A stretch of DNA of 23,170 nucleotides, from the NCBI GenBank assembly GCA_017530275.1, contig JAFXMP010000337.1:1-23170 (forward strand), written 5' to 3'. Position 1 is the first letter of the stretch. Each line of letters begins with the position of its first letter. Both the position numbers and the translations under genes were made by a program. The notes beneath the pieces were generated by a model, which was not told the DNA's origin, did no database searches, and saw only the letters and a program-made list of their open reading frames with translations. This document shows positions 1 through 7,119 of this stretch, one piece after another. The stretch comes from Clostridia bacterium (lineage in GTDB: Bacteria; Bacillota_A; Clostridia; Christensenellales; Aristaeellaceae).

Positions 1-66
1 CCCATCCGCATCTTCGCGGAAAACAACAGCGTCACATTCACCGATCTGCGCGAATATACACGTTGA
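1..66 (+). CDS. C-terminal end of an upstream GH32-like protein (partial)
   Basis: The first 66 bases read as an open frame in phase with the window edge and end at TGA 64-66. They give 21 residues beginning PIRIFAENNSVTF and ending DLREYTR. The pattern (hydrophobic pair, A, small loop, SVTFTDL, then a final Tyr) matches the last strand of the complete GH32 protein just downstream, which ends ADGQAVMDITKYSLFAEE. I infer that the upstream gene also encodes a GH32-type protein and that this is the last strand of its beta-sandwich domain. The stop lies only 10 bases before the next start, so the two are probably co-transcribed. Coding status is fairly safe; the family rests on a short alignment by eye. 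Confidence 0.55.
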   Translation, partial: PIRIFAENNSVTFTDLREYTR

Positions 67-76
67 GGTGATCTCC

Positions 77-1570
77 ATGATAAACCAGAAGCTGATTTTT
101 GCCAGGGCCTATGAGCAGGCCCTTGGCCCTTCCATCCCACGGGAATCCCGGCCTTCTTTTCACCTCACCCCCTGGATCGGCTGGATGAACGATCCCAACG
201 GCTTTTCCTATTATCACGGCCAGTATCATCTGTTCTACCAATACAATCCCTATGATACGGAGTGGGATTCCATGCACTGGGGCCATGCCGTGAGCCACGA
301 TCTGCTTCATTGGACGTATCTTCCCTGCGCCATGGCCCCGGATGAATCCTATGATTCCTTCGGCGTGTTTTCCGGCAGCGCTATCGAGATGAAGGACGGG
401 CGGCAGTTGCTCATGTATACCGGCGTCCGCAAAGAGGGAAACGAAAAAAACAGCAAGGACGTTCAGGTGCAGTGCCTTGCCGTTGGCGACGGCCTGGATT
501 ATCAAAAGCTGGACATCAATCCTGTATTGGACGCTTCCTGTCTGCCCGTGGGCAAGAGCGTTCATGATTTCCGTGATCCCAAAATCTGGCGGGAGGATGA
601 CGGCACCTACCGCTGCATCATTGCCACCTGCGACAAGGACCGCATGGGCTGCATCCTGCTGTTCAGCAGCGAGGACGGCCTTTCCTGGAAAAGCGAAGGC
701 ATCCTGGCGGAGAACGACGGGCGTTTGGGCCGGATGTGGGAATGCCCCGACTTGTTCAAGCTGGATGGGAAAACCGTGCTGTTCGTCAGCCCCCAGGATA
801 TGTCGCCGGAGGGCTTTGAGTACCACAACGGCAACGGCACGGTCTGCCTCATTGGGCATATGGATGCGGAAAGCAAAAAATTCATCCCGGAGCATGACCA
901 GGCCATCGACTACGGCATCGACTTCTACGCGCCTCAAACCATCCTGACCCCGGACGGACGGCGGGTGATGATCGGCTGGATGCAGAATTGGGACACCTGC
1001 AAGCTCACCGGCTATGAAGAACGCAAGTGGTTCGGGCAAATGAGTCTGCCCCGGGAATTGAGCATCAGGGACGGCAGGCTGTACCAGCAGCCCATTCGGG
1101 AACTGGCCCTGTACCGCAGCCGCATGGTAGAATACAAAGACGTGCAGGTTTCCGATGAAATGACCCTGGAGGGCATCGAAGGTCGGAAACTGGAACTGGA
1201 CATCCATGTGCGCCCTGCCGACCCGGAAAATCCTTACCGCAAGTTTATTTTCCGTTTCGCCAAGAACGAAAAATATCATTCCATCCTCAGTTTCCGCCCC
1301 TATGAATCCCTGTTGAAAATCGACCGGAAGTTCTCCGGCTCCCGCCGCGCTTACATTCATCAGCGCCGTGCGGAAGTTCAGCAAAAGGACAGCGAAATCC
1401 ATCTGCATGTGATTCTGGATCGGTTCAGCATTGAAGTATTCATCAATGACGGGGAACAGGTCATGACCGCAACCATCCTGACGGACACGGACGCCCAGGG
1501 CATTTCCTTTGAAGCGGATGGTCAGGCGGTAATGGACATTACCAAGTACAGCCTGTTTGCGGAGGAATGA
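77..1570 (+). CDS. GH32 beta-fructosidase (sucrose or sucrose-6-phosphate hydrolase), intracellular
   Basis: A 497-residue protein that should hydrolyse terminal beta-fructosyl bonds in sucrose, sucrose-6-phosphate or short fructans. GH32 landmarks are all present: WMNDPNG at residues 36-42 with nucleophile Asp39, RDP at 166-168 with the transition-state-stabilising Asp167, and ECP at 222-224 with acid/base Glu222. The five-bladed propeller is followed by the usual C-terminal beta-sandwich from about residue 340, where a Phe-Ser-Ile-Glu-Val-Phe-Ile motif is visible. There is no signal peptide, so it acts in the cytoplasm. ATG 77 is preferred over in-frame GTG 68 because AGGTG at 66-70 sits six bases before the ATG. 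A truncated fructokinase start follows two bases after the stop, which supports sucrose use. Sucrose and sucrose-6-phosphate cannot be told apart from sequence alone. Confidence 0.93.
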   Translation: MINQKLIFARAYEQALGPSIPRESRPSFHLTPWIGWMNDPNGFSYYHGQYHLFYQYNPYDTEWDSMHWGHAVSHDLLHWTYLPCAMAPDESYDSFGVFSGSAIEMKDGRQLLMYTGVRKEGNEKNSKDVQVQCLAVGDGLDYQKLDINPVLDASCLPVGKSVHDFRDPKIWREDDGTYRCIIATCDKDRMGCILLFSSEDGLSWKSEGILAENDGRLGRMWECPDLFKLDGKTVLFVSPQDMSPEGFEYHNGNGTVCLIGHMDAESKKFIPEHDQAIDYGIDFYAPQTILTPDGRRVMIGWMQNWDTCKLTGYEERKWFGQMSLPRELSIRDGRLYQQPIRELALYRSRMVEYKDVQVSDEMTLEGIEGRKLELDIHVRPADPENPYRKFIFRFAKNEKYHSILSFRPYESLLKIDRKFSGSRRAYIHQRRAEVQQKDSEIHLHVILDRFSIEVFINDGEQVMTATILTDTDAQGISFEADGQAVMDITKYSLFAEE

Positions 1571-1572
1571 AA

Positions 1573-1743
1573 ATGTATGACGTCATTGCATTGGGTGAAC
1601 TGCTGATCGACTTCGCTCCTTATTCCACAAATGAAGCGGGCTATCCCATCCTCTCCGCTAATCCGGGCGGCGCACCGGGCAATTTTCTGGCTGCTATGAC
1701 CAAATATGGCTGCTCTACCGCCATGATCGGCAAAGTAGGCTAA
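1573..1743 (+). pseudogene. Truncated fructokinase (PfkB family), N-terminal 56 residues only
   Basis: ATG 1573 opens two bases after the GH32 stop, whose GGAGGAATG serves as its ribosome binding site. The frame encodes MYDVIALGELLIDF, then NPGGAPGNFLAAM and finally AMIGKVG before TAA at 1741-1743. These are the first strand and the sugar-binding GGAPGN segment of PfkB-family fructokinases, normally about 310-320 residues long. The rest is missing, including the catalytic GAGD region and the nucleotide-binding half, and I cannot find it in any frame downstream. This is therefore not a simple frameshift but a loss or replacement right after GKVG. An intact copy would phosphorylate the fructose released by the GH32 enzyme. 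This fragment cannot be active. Confidence 0.88.
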
Positions 1744-1876
1744 AAAAACGGATTCAATGGCTAAACAGCCAATGGCAGTAGGCGAAAGAAGGGCTATTGG
1801 CGCTGACACGATCTGGAATCGGTAGATCATGCTAGTCATATTTCCATTTTGTTAAGGAGAAAAACACAGTATTTTT
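1744..1876. other. Non-coding junction with small inverted repeats and a ribosome binding site lacking a gene
   Basis: No gene is supported here. Three small inverted repeats are visible. TGGCT/AGCCA is at 1758-1771. CCAATGGC pairs with GCTATTGG at about 1769-1800, eight pairs including one G-U. GATCT pairs with AGATC at about 1810-1829. After them, TTAAGGAG at about 1852-1859 looks like a ribosome binding site, but no start codon follows; instead a T-run leads into the end of the convergent TetR gene. A 22-codon frame at 1757-1825 (starting MAKQPMAVGERRAIG) has no match I recognise. AGTAGGC occurs at 1734-1740 and again at 1777-1783, flanking the break. This could be a remnant of a structured leader, a mobile-element scar or an assembly junction. 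Confidence 0.4.
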
Positions 1877-2413
1877 TTACTTCATGCCGTGCTTTTCTAA
1901 CATATCCGCCATGGTCTCAGCAGATTCCTGCATGCCTCGGCTGATCCACTCTTCGATCCAGCCATAGGTTCCATAGGCGATGAAGGCTGTAGTATAGGCC
2001 CAAATGTTTTCATTTTCTGGCCTCGGTCCCCATATTTCCATGAATACCTCAAGGAAAAGGTGCATCAAACCGCGCTCTTTCAGCATGAGAAAGAAATCTG
2101 CATTTTCTTTCAAATGCTGGAATAGGCTTCCGTACATTTTCGCGTTGGATTCTTCGCCCTTGGCTTCCCAATTGTGTTTCCAGCCGTTCAAGAATCTGCG
2201 AATATATTTCCTGACAATATCCTCTCTGGATTCAAAGTTGCGGTAAAAGGACGTTCTGCCGACGCCTGCCGCATCGCAAAGTTCACTGATGGATATATCC
2301 GTCAGCGGCTTTTCTTTCAATCTTGTCAACAGTGAATCCGTGATGTGTTCTACCACATAGGCGTTCCTGGCTTCATTGCTGAACGGTGATACAGTTTTGC
2401 GTTTTTGTTCCAT
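1877..2413 (-). CDS. TetR/AcrR-family transcriptional regulator
   Basis: A 178-residue protein with the TetR layout. The N-terminal DNA-binding helices include ITDSLLTRLKEKPLTDISI followed by the recognition motif AAGVGRTSFYRNFESRED, typical of family helices 3-4. The remaining ~120 residues are helical and should hold the ligand pocket. ATG 2413 is chosen because GGGAGGAG at 2418-2425 lies four bases upstream. The frame can be extended to 2521, but that extension would start upstream of the TetR promoter identified at 2489-2517. It is transcribed away from the membrane-peptide/hydrolase genes and shares with them a compact control region containing a palindrome, so it probably represses both itself and that operon. 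The ligand is unknown. Confidence 0.9.
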   Translation of the reverse strand: MEQKRKTVSPFSNEARNAYVVEHITDSLLTRLKEKPLTDISISELCDAAGVGRTSFYRNFESREDIVRKYIRRFLNGWKHNWEAKGEESNAKMYGSLFQHLKENADFFLMLKERGLMHLFLEVFMEIWGPRPENENIWAYTTAFIAYGTYGWIEEWISRGMQESAETMADMLEKHGMK

Positions 2414-2426
2414 TTTGCTCCTCCCA

Positions 2427-2455
2427 TTGACAACAACGCTTCTTGCTGATACAAT
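2427..2455 (+). promoter_or_regulatory. Sigma-A promoter for the membrane-peptide/hydrolase operon
   Basis: A perfect TTGACA -35 box at 2427-2432 is followed after 17 bases by TACAAT at 2450-2455 (five of six consensus bases). Transcription would start near 2462, about 80 bases before the first start codon and at the edge of the TetR operator candidate. Confidence 0.75.
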
Positions 2456-2462
2456 CATCATC

Positions 2463-2482
2463 GCTGAAACAAATGTTTTAGC
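2463..2482. promoter_or_regulatory. Probable TetR operator (20-bp palindrome)
   Basis: GCTGAAACA at 2463-2471 and TGTTTTAGC at 2474-2482 form an inverted repeat with nine-base arms, one mismatch and a two-base centre. It lies exactly between the plus-strand -10 box (ends 2455) and the minus-strand -10 box (begins 2489), covering both predicted transcription starts. That position and size suit a TetR dimer repressing both divergent units. Binding is inferred, not shown. Confidence 0.65.
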
Positions 2483-2488
2483 AAATCG

Positions 2489-2517
2489 AGAATAGCACAC
2501 TGTGTTGATTCTGTCAA
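2489..2517 (-). promoter_or_regulatory. Sigma-A promoter for the tetR gene
   Basis: On the minus strand TTGACA (2512-2517) is followed after 17 bases by TATTCT (2489-2494). The predicted start near 2482 falls at the edge of the palindrome, about 70 bases before ATG 2413, which supports the shorter TetR start. Confidence 0.6.
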
Positions 2518-2542
2518 GCATCGGATAGGAGGAAAGTGGGAA

Positions 2543-2677
2543 ATGTCAATTGAAGCAAAGCGAATCATCGTAATCGTAGCGCTGGTCGTTATCGGGTTTG
2601 TTCTCGGGCGGCTGGCGGTCAGGGCTTTCATGAATATGCTGCTGGGCGGCACGCTGTTTGGGGGGGATTTCCTGTGA
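2543..2677 (+). CDS. Small single-pass membrane peptide (44 aa)
   Basis: ATG 2543 follows AGGAGG at 2527-2532 with ten bases between. The 44-residue product begins MSIEAKR, then has a hydrophobic stretch from about residue 8 to 26 (IIVIVALVVIGFVLG and onward), a short basic patch, and a Gly-rich tail ending GGDFL. This is one transmembrane helix; by the positive-inside rule the basic residues on both flanks leave its orientation uncertain. Its TGA (2675-2677) overlaps the GTG start of the next hydrolase (2674-2676), so the two are translationally coupled. It is the first gene behind a strong promoter, which argues that it is real. I do not recognise the family; a partner for the membrane-anchored hydrolases is possible but unsupported. 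Confidence 0.7.
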   Translation: MSIEAKRIIVIVALVVIGFVLGRLAVRAFMNMLLGGTLFGGDFL

Positions 2678-3642
2678 GCAAGAGAGAGAAGAAGGTGAAA
2701 GCCGTGCCCATTTGGCTTGGAATTCTTGTTTTTGTGCTGGCTGTTATTGCCGGGGCTGCCTCGAAAGCCGTCATCAAACCTGCTTGGTCAAAGCAATACG
2801 CTGTCCAGTGGAGCGACGAGATCGGAACACGGAAATCTGATCTGGTTTATGGCGAAGGGGCCGCGAACAAGTTTGACTTGTACCTGCCGAAGGACAGTTC
2901 ACGCAGCGCTTACAGTTTGGTAGTTTATCTCCATGCAGGCGGCTTTACCACAGGTGATAAAACAGACGATCAGCAGATGCTTTCCTGGTTGTGCAGCAAA
3001 GGCTATGTCGCTGCTGGCATCAACTACACTCTGCGAACGGATACCAACAACGCCAGTGTTCTCACACAATCCAACGAGATCAAAGCGGCAATCCCCGTTG
3101 TGATTGAGGAAGCTGAAAAAGCCGGATATCATATCGATAAGCTGACCATGGCGGGCGGTTCAGCTAGTCATGCCCTGGCTATGATCTACACCTACCGCGA
3201 CGGTGCGGAAGCACCTGTTCCTGTTGTCCTGACGTTCGGGGCGGTCGGACCCTCTTGCTTCTATCAGGAAGATTGGGGCATTTATGGGCTGGATCAGAGT
3301 GATGAAGCCTGCGCAGGGATGTTCAGCGTCATGGCGGGCGTTGAAATAACGACACAGGAGATTCAGGACAAAACGTATCTGGAAAAGGTCAAGCCCATTG
3401 CAGCGGCAGAATGGGTCAGCGGCAATCCTGTTCCTTCCGTTGTTGCTTACGGTACCTGCGATAAGGTTCAGCCCTATCTTGGTTCTCTGCGCTTGAAAGC
3501 CGCACTGGAAGAAAGCAATGTGGATTTTCAGTACTTTGAGCTGCCCCATTCAGGGCATGGACTGCAGAACGACGACGCTGTAAACAGGCAGTGGATGGAA
3601 GCCGTGGTCACGTATCTGGATCGGTATATGCCGGTGAGGTAA
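2674..3642 (+). CDS. Membrane-anchored alpha/beta hydrolase (esterase, HSL/BD-FAE-like)
   Basis: A 322-residue protein with a basic N-terminus and one hydrophobic helix (about residues 13-32, IWLGILVFVLAVIAGAA), so the catalytic domain is probably tethered outside the cell. The hydrolase fold shows HAGG at 87-90 as the oxyanion loop (usually HGGG in this group), nucleophile Ser163 in AGGSASH, Asp263 in GTCDKVQPY and His295 in HSGHGLQND. This suits an esterase or acetyl-esterase of the hormone-sensitive-lipase/carbohydrate-esterase type. The start is GTG 2674, overlapping the previous stop as GTGA, with a G-rich ribosome binding site. A second hydrolase follows five bases after its stop. Substrate is unknown; removal of acyl groups from plant polysaccharide is one possibility. 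Confidence 0.82.
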   Translation: MSKREKKVKAVPIWLGILVFVLAVIAGAASKAVIKPAWSKQYAVQWSDEIGTRKSDLVYGEGAANKFDLYLPKDSSRSAYSLVVYLHAGGFTTGDKTDDQQMLSWLCSKGYVAAGINYTLRTDTNNASVLTQSNEIKAAIPVVIEEAEKAGYHIDKLTMAGGSASHALAMIYTYRDGAEAPVPVVLTFGAVGPSCFYQEDWGIYGLDQSDEACAGMFSVMAGVEITTQEIQDKTYLEKVKPIAAAEWVSGNPVPSVVAYGTCDKVQPYLGSLRLKAALEESNVDFQYFELPHSGHGLQNDDAVNRQWMEAVVTYLDRYMPVR

Positions 3643-3647
3643 AAGGA

Positions 3648-4693
3648 ATGAAGATCGCAAAAGCTGACAGGAAGAAGATGAAGGGATGGAAGAGAGTGCT
3701 GCTTATTCTTCTGCTGATCCCCGTGGTGATCGCCGCGATTCTTGGGGGCCTGTATCTGTATGCAGATAACAAGCCGGACATCATAAATGGTTATGAAAAG
3801 AGTATTCAAACCGGTGGATCGCTGGAAGCACAGTATTTGCAACACGGCGCATATGACGTCAAAAAATTCACCGCCAAGGCGGAAACGCCCATTTCCATGT
3901 ACACGATCTATTATCCCAGCGAACTGGAAACCATAATGCAGGCTTACCCGATGATTCTGGTTGTCAATGGCACAGGCGGAAAAGCAACCAAATACGAACC
4001 GCAGTTTGAACTCTATGCCTCCTGGGGCTTTATCGTTGTGGGAACGCAGGACAAAGGTACAGGCTCCGGGCAAACGACTGTCACTACACTACGGTACATG
4101 CTGGAACAGAATGAGAATCCCGACAGTATTTTCTATCATCGCATCGATACGGAGAATATCGGAATCACAGGTTTTTCCCAGGGTGGGGCCGGAGTGTTCA
4201 ATGTCCTGACCAAATATGATGAATCCGTTTAATCAAAGCCGCCGCTCCGCTTTCCCCCGTCAGCGAACACACAGCGGAACAGACCACAGATTATCCCTAT
4301 GACTCGGCAGACGTAAAATGCCCTATCATGATCCTTGTCGGAACAAGCGGCAATTTTGAAACGGAAATCGTCATTCCTATCGCCGATCTGAATGAGCAGT
4401 ATGAAAAAATCACTGTGCCGAAGGTCATGGCGAGGCGTGTCGGAATGGATCATGACCATATGATGTACTCCGCAGGAGGCTATGTAATTGCGTGGTTCCG
4501 CTGGCAACTCACGGGCGATACGGAGGCAGCGCAGGTATTCATCGGTGATACACCGGAGCTTCTGACGAACACTATGTATCAGGATCAGCGAATTGATTTA
4601 GCCAAGAGCAGTACTTCAGGGCTTTCATATTCTGGTGACCTTTATATGAATGAGAGAAATCAGAATCATTCTATCAAAATAGGGCAATTCTAA
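3648..4693 (+). pseudogene. Second membrane-anchored alpha/beta hydrolase, split by a one-base frameshift
   Basis: ATG 3648 starts a protein with a Lys/Arg-rich N-terminus and one membrane helix (about residues 18-38, VLLILLLIPVVIAAILGGLYL). A hydrolase domain follows with nucleophile Ser177 in ITGFSQGGAG. The frame ends early at TAA 4230-4232, just after LTKYDESV. A different frame then reads on without stops from 4229 (LIKAAAPLSPVSEH, later CPIMILVGTSG) to TAA 4691-4693. It carries the expected C-terminal features DHDHMMYSAGGY and VIAWFRWQL. Restoring one base in the T-run at 4228-4230 joins both parts into about 348 residues, a normal length for the family. As written, the protein loses its His-bearing C-terminus and should be inactive. 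Real mutation and homopolymer miscall are both possible. Confidence 0.82.
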
Positions 4694-4700
4694 TAATCCT

Positions 4701-5930
4701 TTATAGAATCTGGTTTTCCTTTCTATACACCGCGGGAGAGATGCCTACCACTTGGGTGAACACTTGCGTGAAATAATTGCGGTTGCTGAAACCCAGCAGG
4801 TCGGAAATGTCCTGGATGCTCTCCTGTGTTGTGGAAAGCAGGAATTTGGCGCGGTCTATCCGCATATTGCGGATGTATTGATCTATGCTCACGCCCGTCT
4901 GCTGCTTGAACAGACGGGAAAGGTAATAATCAGCGTAGCCCACCCGATTGGCCAGAGTGGACGCGCTGATTTTTTCACCCAGATGTGTTTGGATATAATC
5001 GCAGCAGCTTCGGATGGGCTTACTGATACCGGGATCAGCTTTCTGCTTATGCACCAGCTCCACAAAATCCACGCACATACTGCGTCCGATCTGCGTGATA
5101 TCCGATACGGTGCGAGCACTGTCCACATCCTGGATATAAGCGTCATTCCGGGTATAGGCGATTTCGGGAGACAGCCCGCCTTCGATGGCGGCACGGGAGC
5201 ACATGGCGATAAACTGCACCTGGGACAGCTTGGCATGCTGCAGATGGTTTTGCGATAGCTGCTGGTTGCCGGTAAATGCGCTGGCAGCCTGCTGCCAGGT
5301 ATCCATATAGTTCAGGTTTCCTTCCCGGATCATCTGCAAAATGGCCTGCTCTGCCCGGTACACCTGATTGCGGTCGGCTCGGTGTTCCTCTTCGCCCAGG
5401 TTACGCTTTTTCTTCTGCGGGGCGGGCGTTCTTTGCAGCATCAGGTCGCTGTGCTTCAGTTTTTGCCCGCTGACGCAGTATTCCATGGCGATGATCAGAT
5501 TGAAAAATGTTGTCATGTTGAATACTGGGATGCGCTGTAATATCCGCTGGAATTTAGGCTTCCAACCAGCAGTAATCAAGCTGCTGCGAAGCATTTCATC
5601 CATCAATGCGTTGTCCGGCGTCTGGGTGAATATTGGGCCCATCACATGAATCCGGCGCAGCTTTCCTTCTTCCGCTTCAAAGGAAGCACCCCACACCAGG
5701 CCATAGGCGCTGCTCATAATCAGCGGTGCATGGTTTTCCTTGGCATAATCCAACATATAGGCATAGCTTTCCGCCCGTCGAAACACTTTGTCCAGTACCA
5801 GATCGAGACAGTTGGTCTCCATCAGACTGCCATCCGCGTCATAGTGCCAAATGTAGCAGGATTCCGAAAATGTGGACAGCAGTTCAGAAAGAAATCTCAG
5901 TCTGCTTTCGGCGTTCCCTTCGTCCATCAT
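4701..5930 (-). CDS. AraC-family transcriptional regulator
   Basis: A 409-residue regulator. The last ~105 residues form the AraC DNA-binding domain with two helix-turn-helix units. The first is KISASTLANRVGYADYYLSRLFKQ and the second is SIQDISDLLGFSNRNYFTQVFTQ, followed by the family signature ending GISPAVYRK. The first ~290 residues are a presumed sensor domain I cannot assign; it contains no membrane helix, so the signal is sensed in the cytoplasm. The start is ATG 5930, seven bases after AGGAG; GTG 5933 is also possible but closer. It diverges from the dehydrogenase/GHL6-like operon and is probably its activator. Its stop lies seven bases from the end of the convergent hydrolase pseudogene, leaving no room for a terminator. 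Confidence 0.9.
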   Translation of the reverse strand: MMDEGNAESRLRFLSELLSTFSESCYIWHYDADGSLMETNCLDLVLDKVFRRAESYAYMLDYAKENHAPLIMSSAYGLVWGASFEAEEGKLRRIHVMGPIFTQTPDNALMDEMLRSSLITAGWKPKFQRILQRIPVFNMTTFFNLIIAMEYCVSGQKLKHSDLMLQRTPAPQKKKRNLGEEEHRADRNQVYRAEQAILQMIREGNLNYMDTWQQAASAFTGNQQLSQNHLQHAKLSQVQFIAMCSRAAIEGGLSPEIAYTRNDAYIQDVDSARTVSDITQIGRSMCVDFVELVHKQKADPGISKPIRSCCDYIQTHLGEKISASTLANRVGYADYYLSRLFKQQTGVSIDQYIRNMRIDRAKFLLSTTQESIQDISDLLGFSNRNYFTQVFTQVVGISPAVYRKENQIL

Positions 5931-6001
5931 CACGATGCTCCTTTTTGATTGATCTTTTATTATAATTCGGGTTTTTATATGGAAATTCGATTACTATTCA
6001 G

Positions 6002-6031
6002 ATTATATCAAAATAATAGATAGTTTGTCAA
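6002..6031 (-). promoter_or_regulatory. Consensus sigma-A promoter for the first AraC gene
   Basis: The minus strand carries a perfect TTGACA (6026-6031), an 18-base spacer and a perfect TATAAT (6002-6007). Transcription would start near 5995, leaving a leader of roughly 65 bases before ATG 5930. Confidence 0.78.
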
Positions 6032-6040
6032 ATTCTTTAA

Positions 6041-6069
6041 TAGTTGATTCGTCTGATTTCCGTTATAAT
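6041..6069 (+). promoter_or_regulatory. Probable activator-dependent promoter of the dehydrogenase/GHL6-like operon
   Basis: A perfect TATAAT sits at 6064-6069, 45 bases before ATG 6115. At the normal 17-base distance the -35 position (6041-6046) reads TAGTTG, a poor match; the nearest better box, TTGATT at 6044-6049, is only 14 bases away. A good -10 with a poor -35 is typical of promoters that need an activator, which fits the divergent AraC gene. Confidence 0.5.
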
Positions 6070-6114
6070 GACACCAAAAGAATCTTTTGACTGTACAGGA
6101 GGAGGAATGATCCC

Positions 6115-7104
6115 ATGGCTGAGATCAAAAAAGTACTCTGTACTGCTTATATCAGCGAAGAAAACAAGGAAAAGCTGCGTCAGGCTCTGGCTCCGGCGGA
6201 AGTGACTTTCAAGGTTTTTATGGATAAGGCGGGAATCGCGGAAGCCGGAAAAGATGTGGACGTGGCCATCTTCAACGGCGATTTGGAGGAGAGCGTGCTG
6301 CAAAGCCCGAATCTCAAATGGATTCATTGTTGCCGCGCTGGTGTGGAAAAATCGGCCATTCCCGAAGTTTTTGAGCGGGGCATCATCCTTACGTCCTCCT
6401 CCGGACGCAGCGCTCCCGCCCTGGCGGAGCACAGCCTGATGTTCATGATGGCGCTGACCTACGACCTGCCGATGCTGTATCGCGCCCAGCATGCGCACAA
6501 GTGGGCCGTCAGCCGGGAATACGCCCAGCGAACCGGCATGTATGGAAAAACCGTAGGCATCATCGGCCTGGGAAAAACGGGCTGCGAGCTGGCCCGCCTG
6601 TGCAAAACCGGCTTTGGCATGAAGGTACTGGGTTATCGCCGAAGCGCTGCCGTGCCGGAATACGTGGACGCGGTCTATGCCAGCGCCCAAGGCGATACCA
6701 TTGATCCCATCCTGGAGCAGGCGGATTATGTGGTGATGTGCATTGAACTGAACGACGAAACCTGGCACCTGATGGGTGAAAACCAATTCGCCCGCATGAA
6801 AAAGAGCGCGTACCTCATCAATATGGGCCGGGGCAGCCTGGTGGACGAGCCCGCCATGATCCGGGCTTTGCAGGACGGCACCATCGCGGGAGCCGGGCTG
6901 GATACCTTTGAACAGGAACCCTTGCAGCAGGACAGCCCGCTGTGGGATCTGCCGAATGTGATCATCACCCCCCATTGCACACCCAAGCTACCGGATTTTG
7001 AGGAGCGTATGCTCAGCTACGTGTTTACAAACATTGAAGCCTATAAAAATGGCGGCAAATTTGTCAACCGCGTCACCGAGCGCAATATCTTCCATAAGAA
7101 GTAA
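6115..7104 (+). CDS. D-2-hydroxyacid dehydrogenase (NAD(P)-dependent)
   Basis: A 329-residue enzyme that should reversibly reduce a 2-oxoacid to a D-2-hydroxyacid. The dinucleotide motif GIIGLGKTG is at residues 148-156. The catalytic set of the family is visible: Arg239 in NMGRGSLVDE, Glu268 in DTFEQEPL and His287 in TPHCTP. The residue after the His is Cys where many relatives have a small residue and Gly. The first ~100 residues and the last ~40 make the substrate domain, which contains the CRAGVEK loop. ATG 6115 follows AGGAGGAGG at 6098-6106; an ATG at 6107 is in another frame. It is first in an operon with two GHL6-like proteins and a GarR-type reductase, so its substrate is probably a sugar-derived acid rather than lactate, but this is inference. 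Confidence 0.9.
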   Translation: MAEIKKVLCTAYISEENKEKLRQALAPAEVTFKVFMDKAGIAEAGKDVDVAIFNGDLEESVLQSPNLKWIHCCRAGVEKSAIPEVFERGIILTSSSGRSAPALAEHSLMFMMALTYDLPMLYRAQHAHKWAVSREYAQRTGMYGKTVGIIGLGKTGCELARLCKTGFGMKVLGYRRSAAVPEYVDAVYASAQGDTIDPILEQADYVVMCIELNDETWHLMGENQFARMKKSAYLINMGRGSLVDEPAMIRALQDGTIAGAGLDTFEQEPLQQDSPLWDLPNVIITPHCTPKLPDFEERMLSYVFTNIEAYKNGGKFVNRVTERNIFHKK

Positions 7105-7119
7105 CGGGGAGGTTGAACC

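Noticed and set aside
38..1408. A long open frame on the minus strand opposite the GH32 gene
   Set aside because: It is the antisense shadow of a well-supported GH32 gene, has no ribosome binding site and no recognisable domain.
1742..1749. A-run as a programmed frameshift site rescuing fructokinase
   Set aside because: No frame after the run encodes fructokinase, so a shift would restore nothing.
1757..1825. A 22-codon open frame after the fructokinase break
   Set aside because: No ribosome binding site, no recognisable family, and too short to tell from chance.
1805..1840. Possible TPP riboswitch, because of GATCTGG followed by an A-rich loop
   Set aside because: The CTGAGA and ACCC elements and the rest of the conserved core are absent.
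2414..2521. A longer TetR protein starting at 2521
   Set aside because: The extension covers the TetR promoter and operator, has no ribosome binding site, and adds 36 residues before the normal family start.
5960..5967. TATAAT on the plus strand at 5961-5966 as the dehydrogenase operon promoter
   Set aside because: It lies about 150 bases upstream within the regulator's leader, has no matching -35, and a closer TATAAT exists at 6064.
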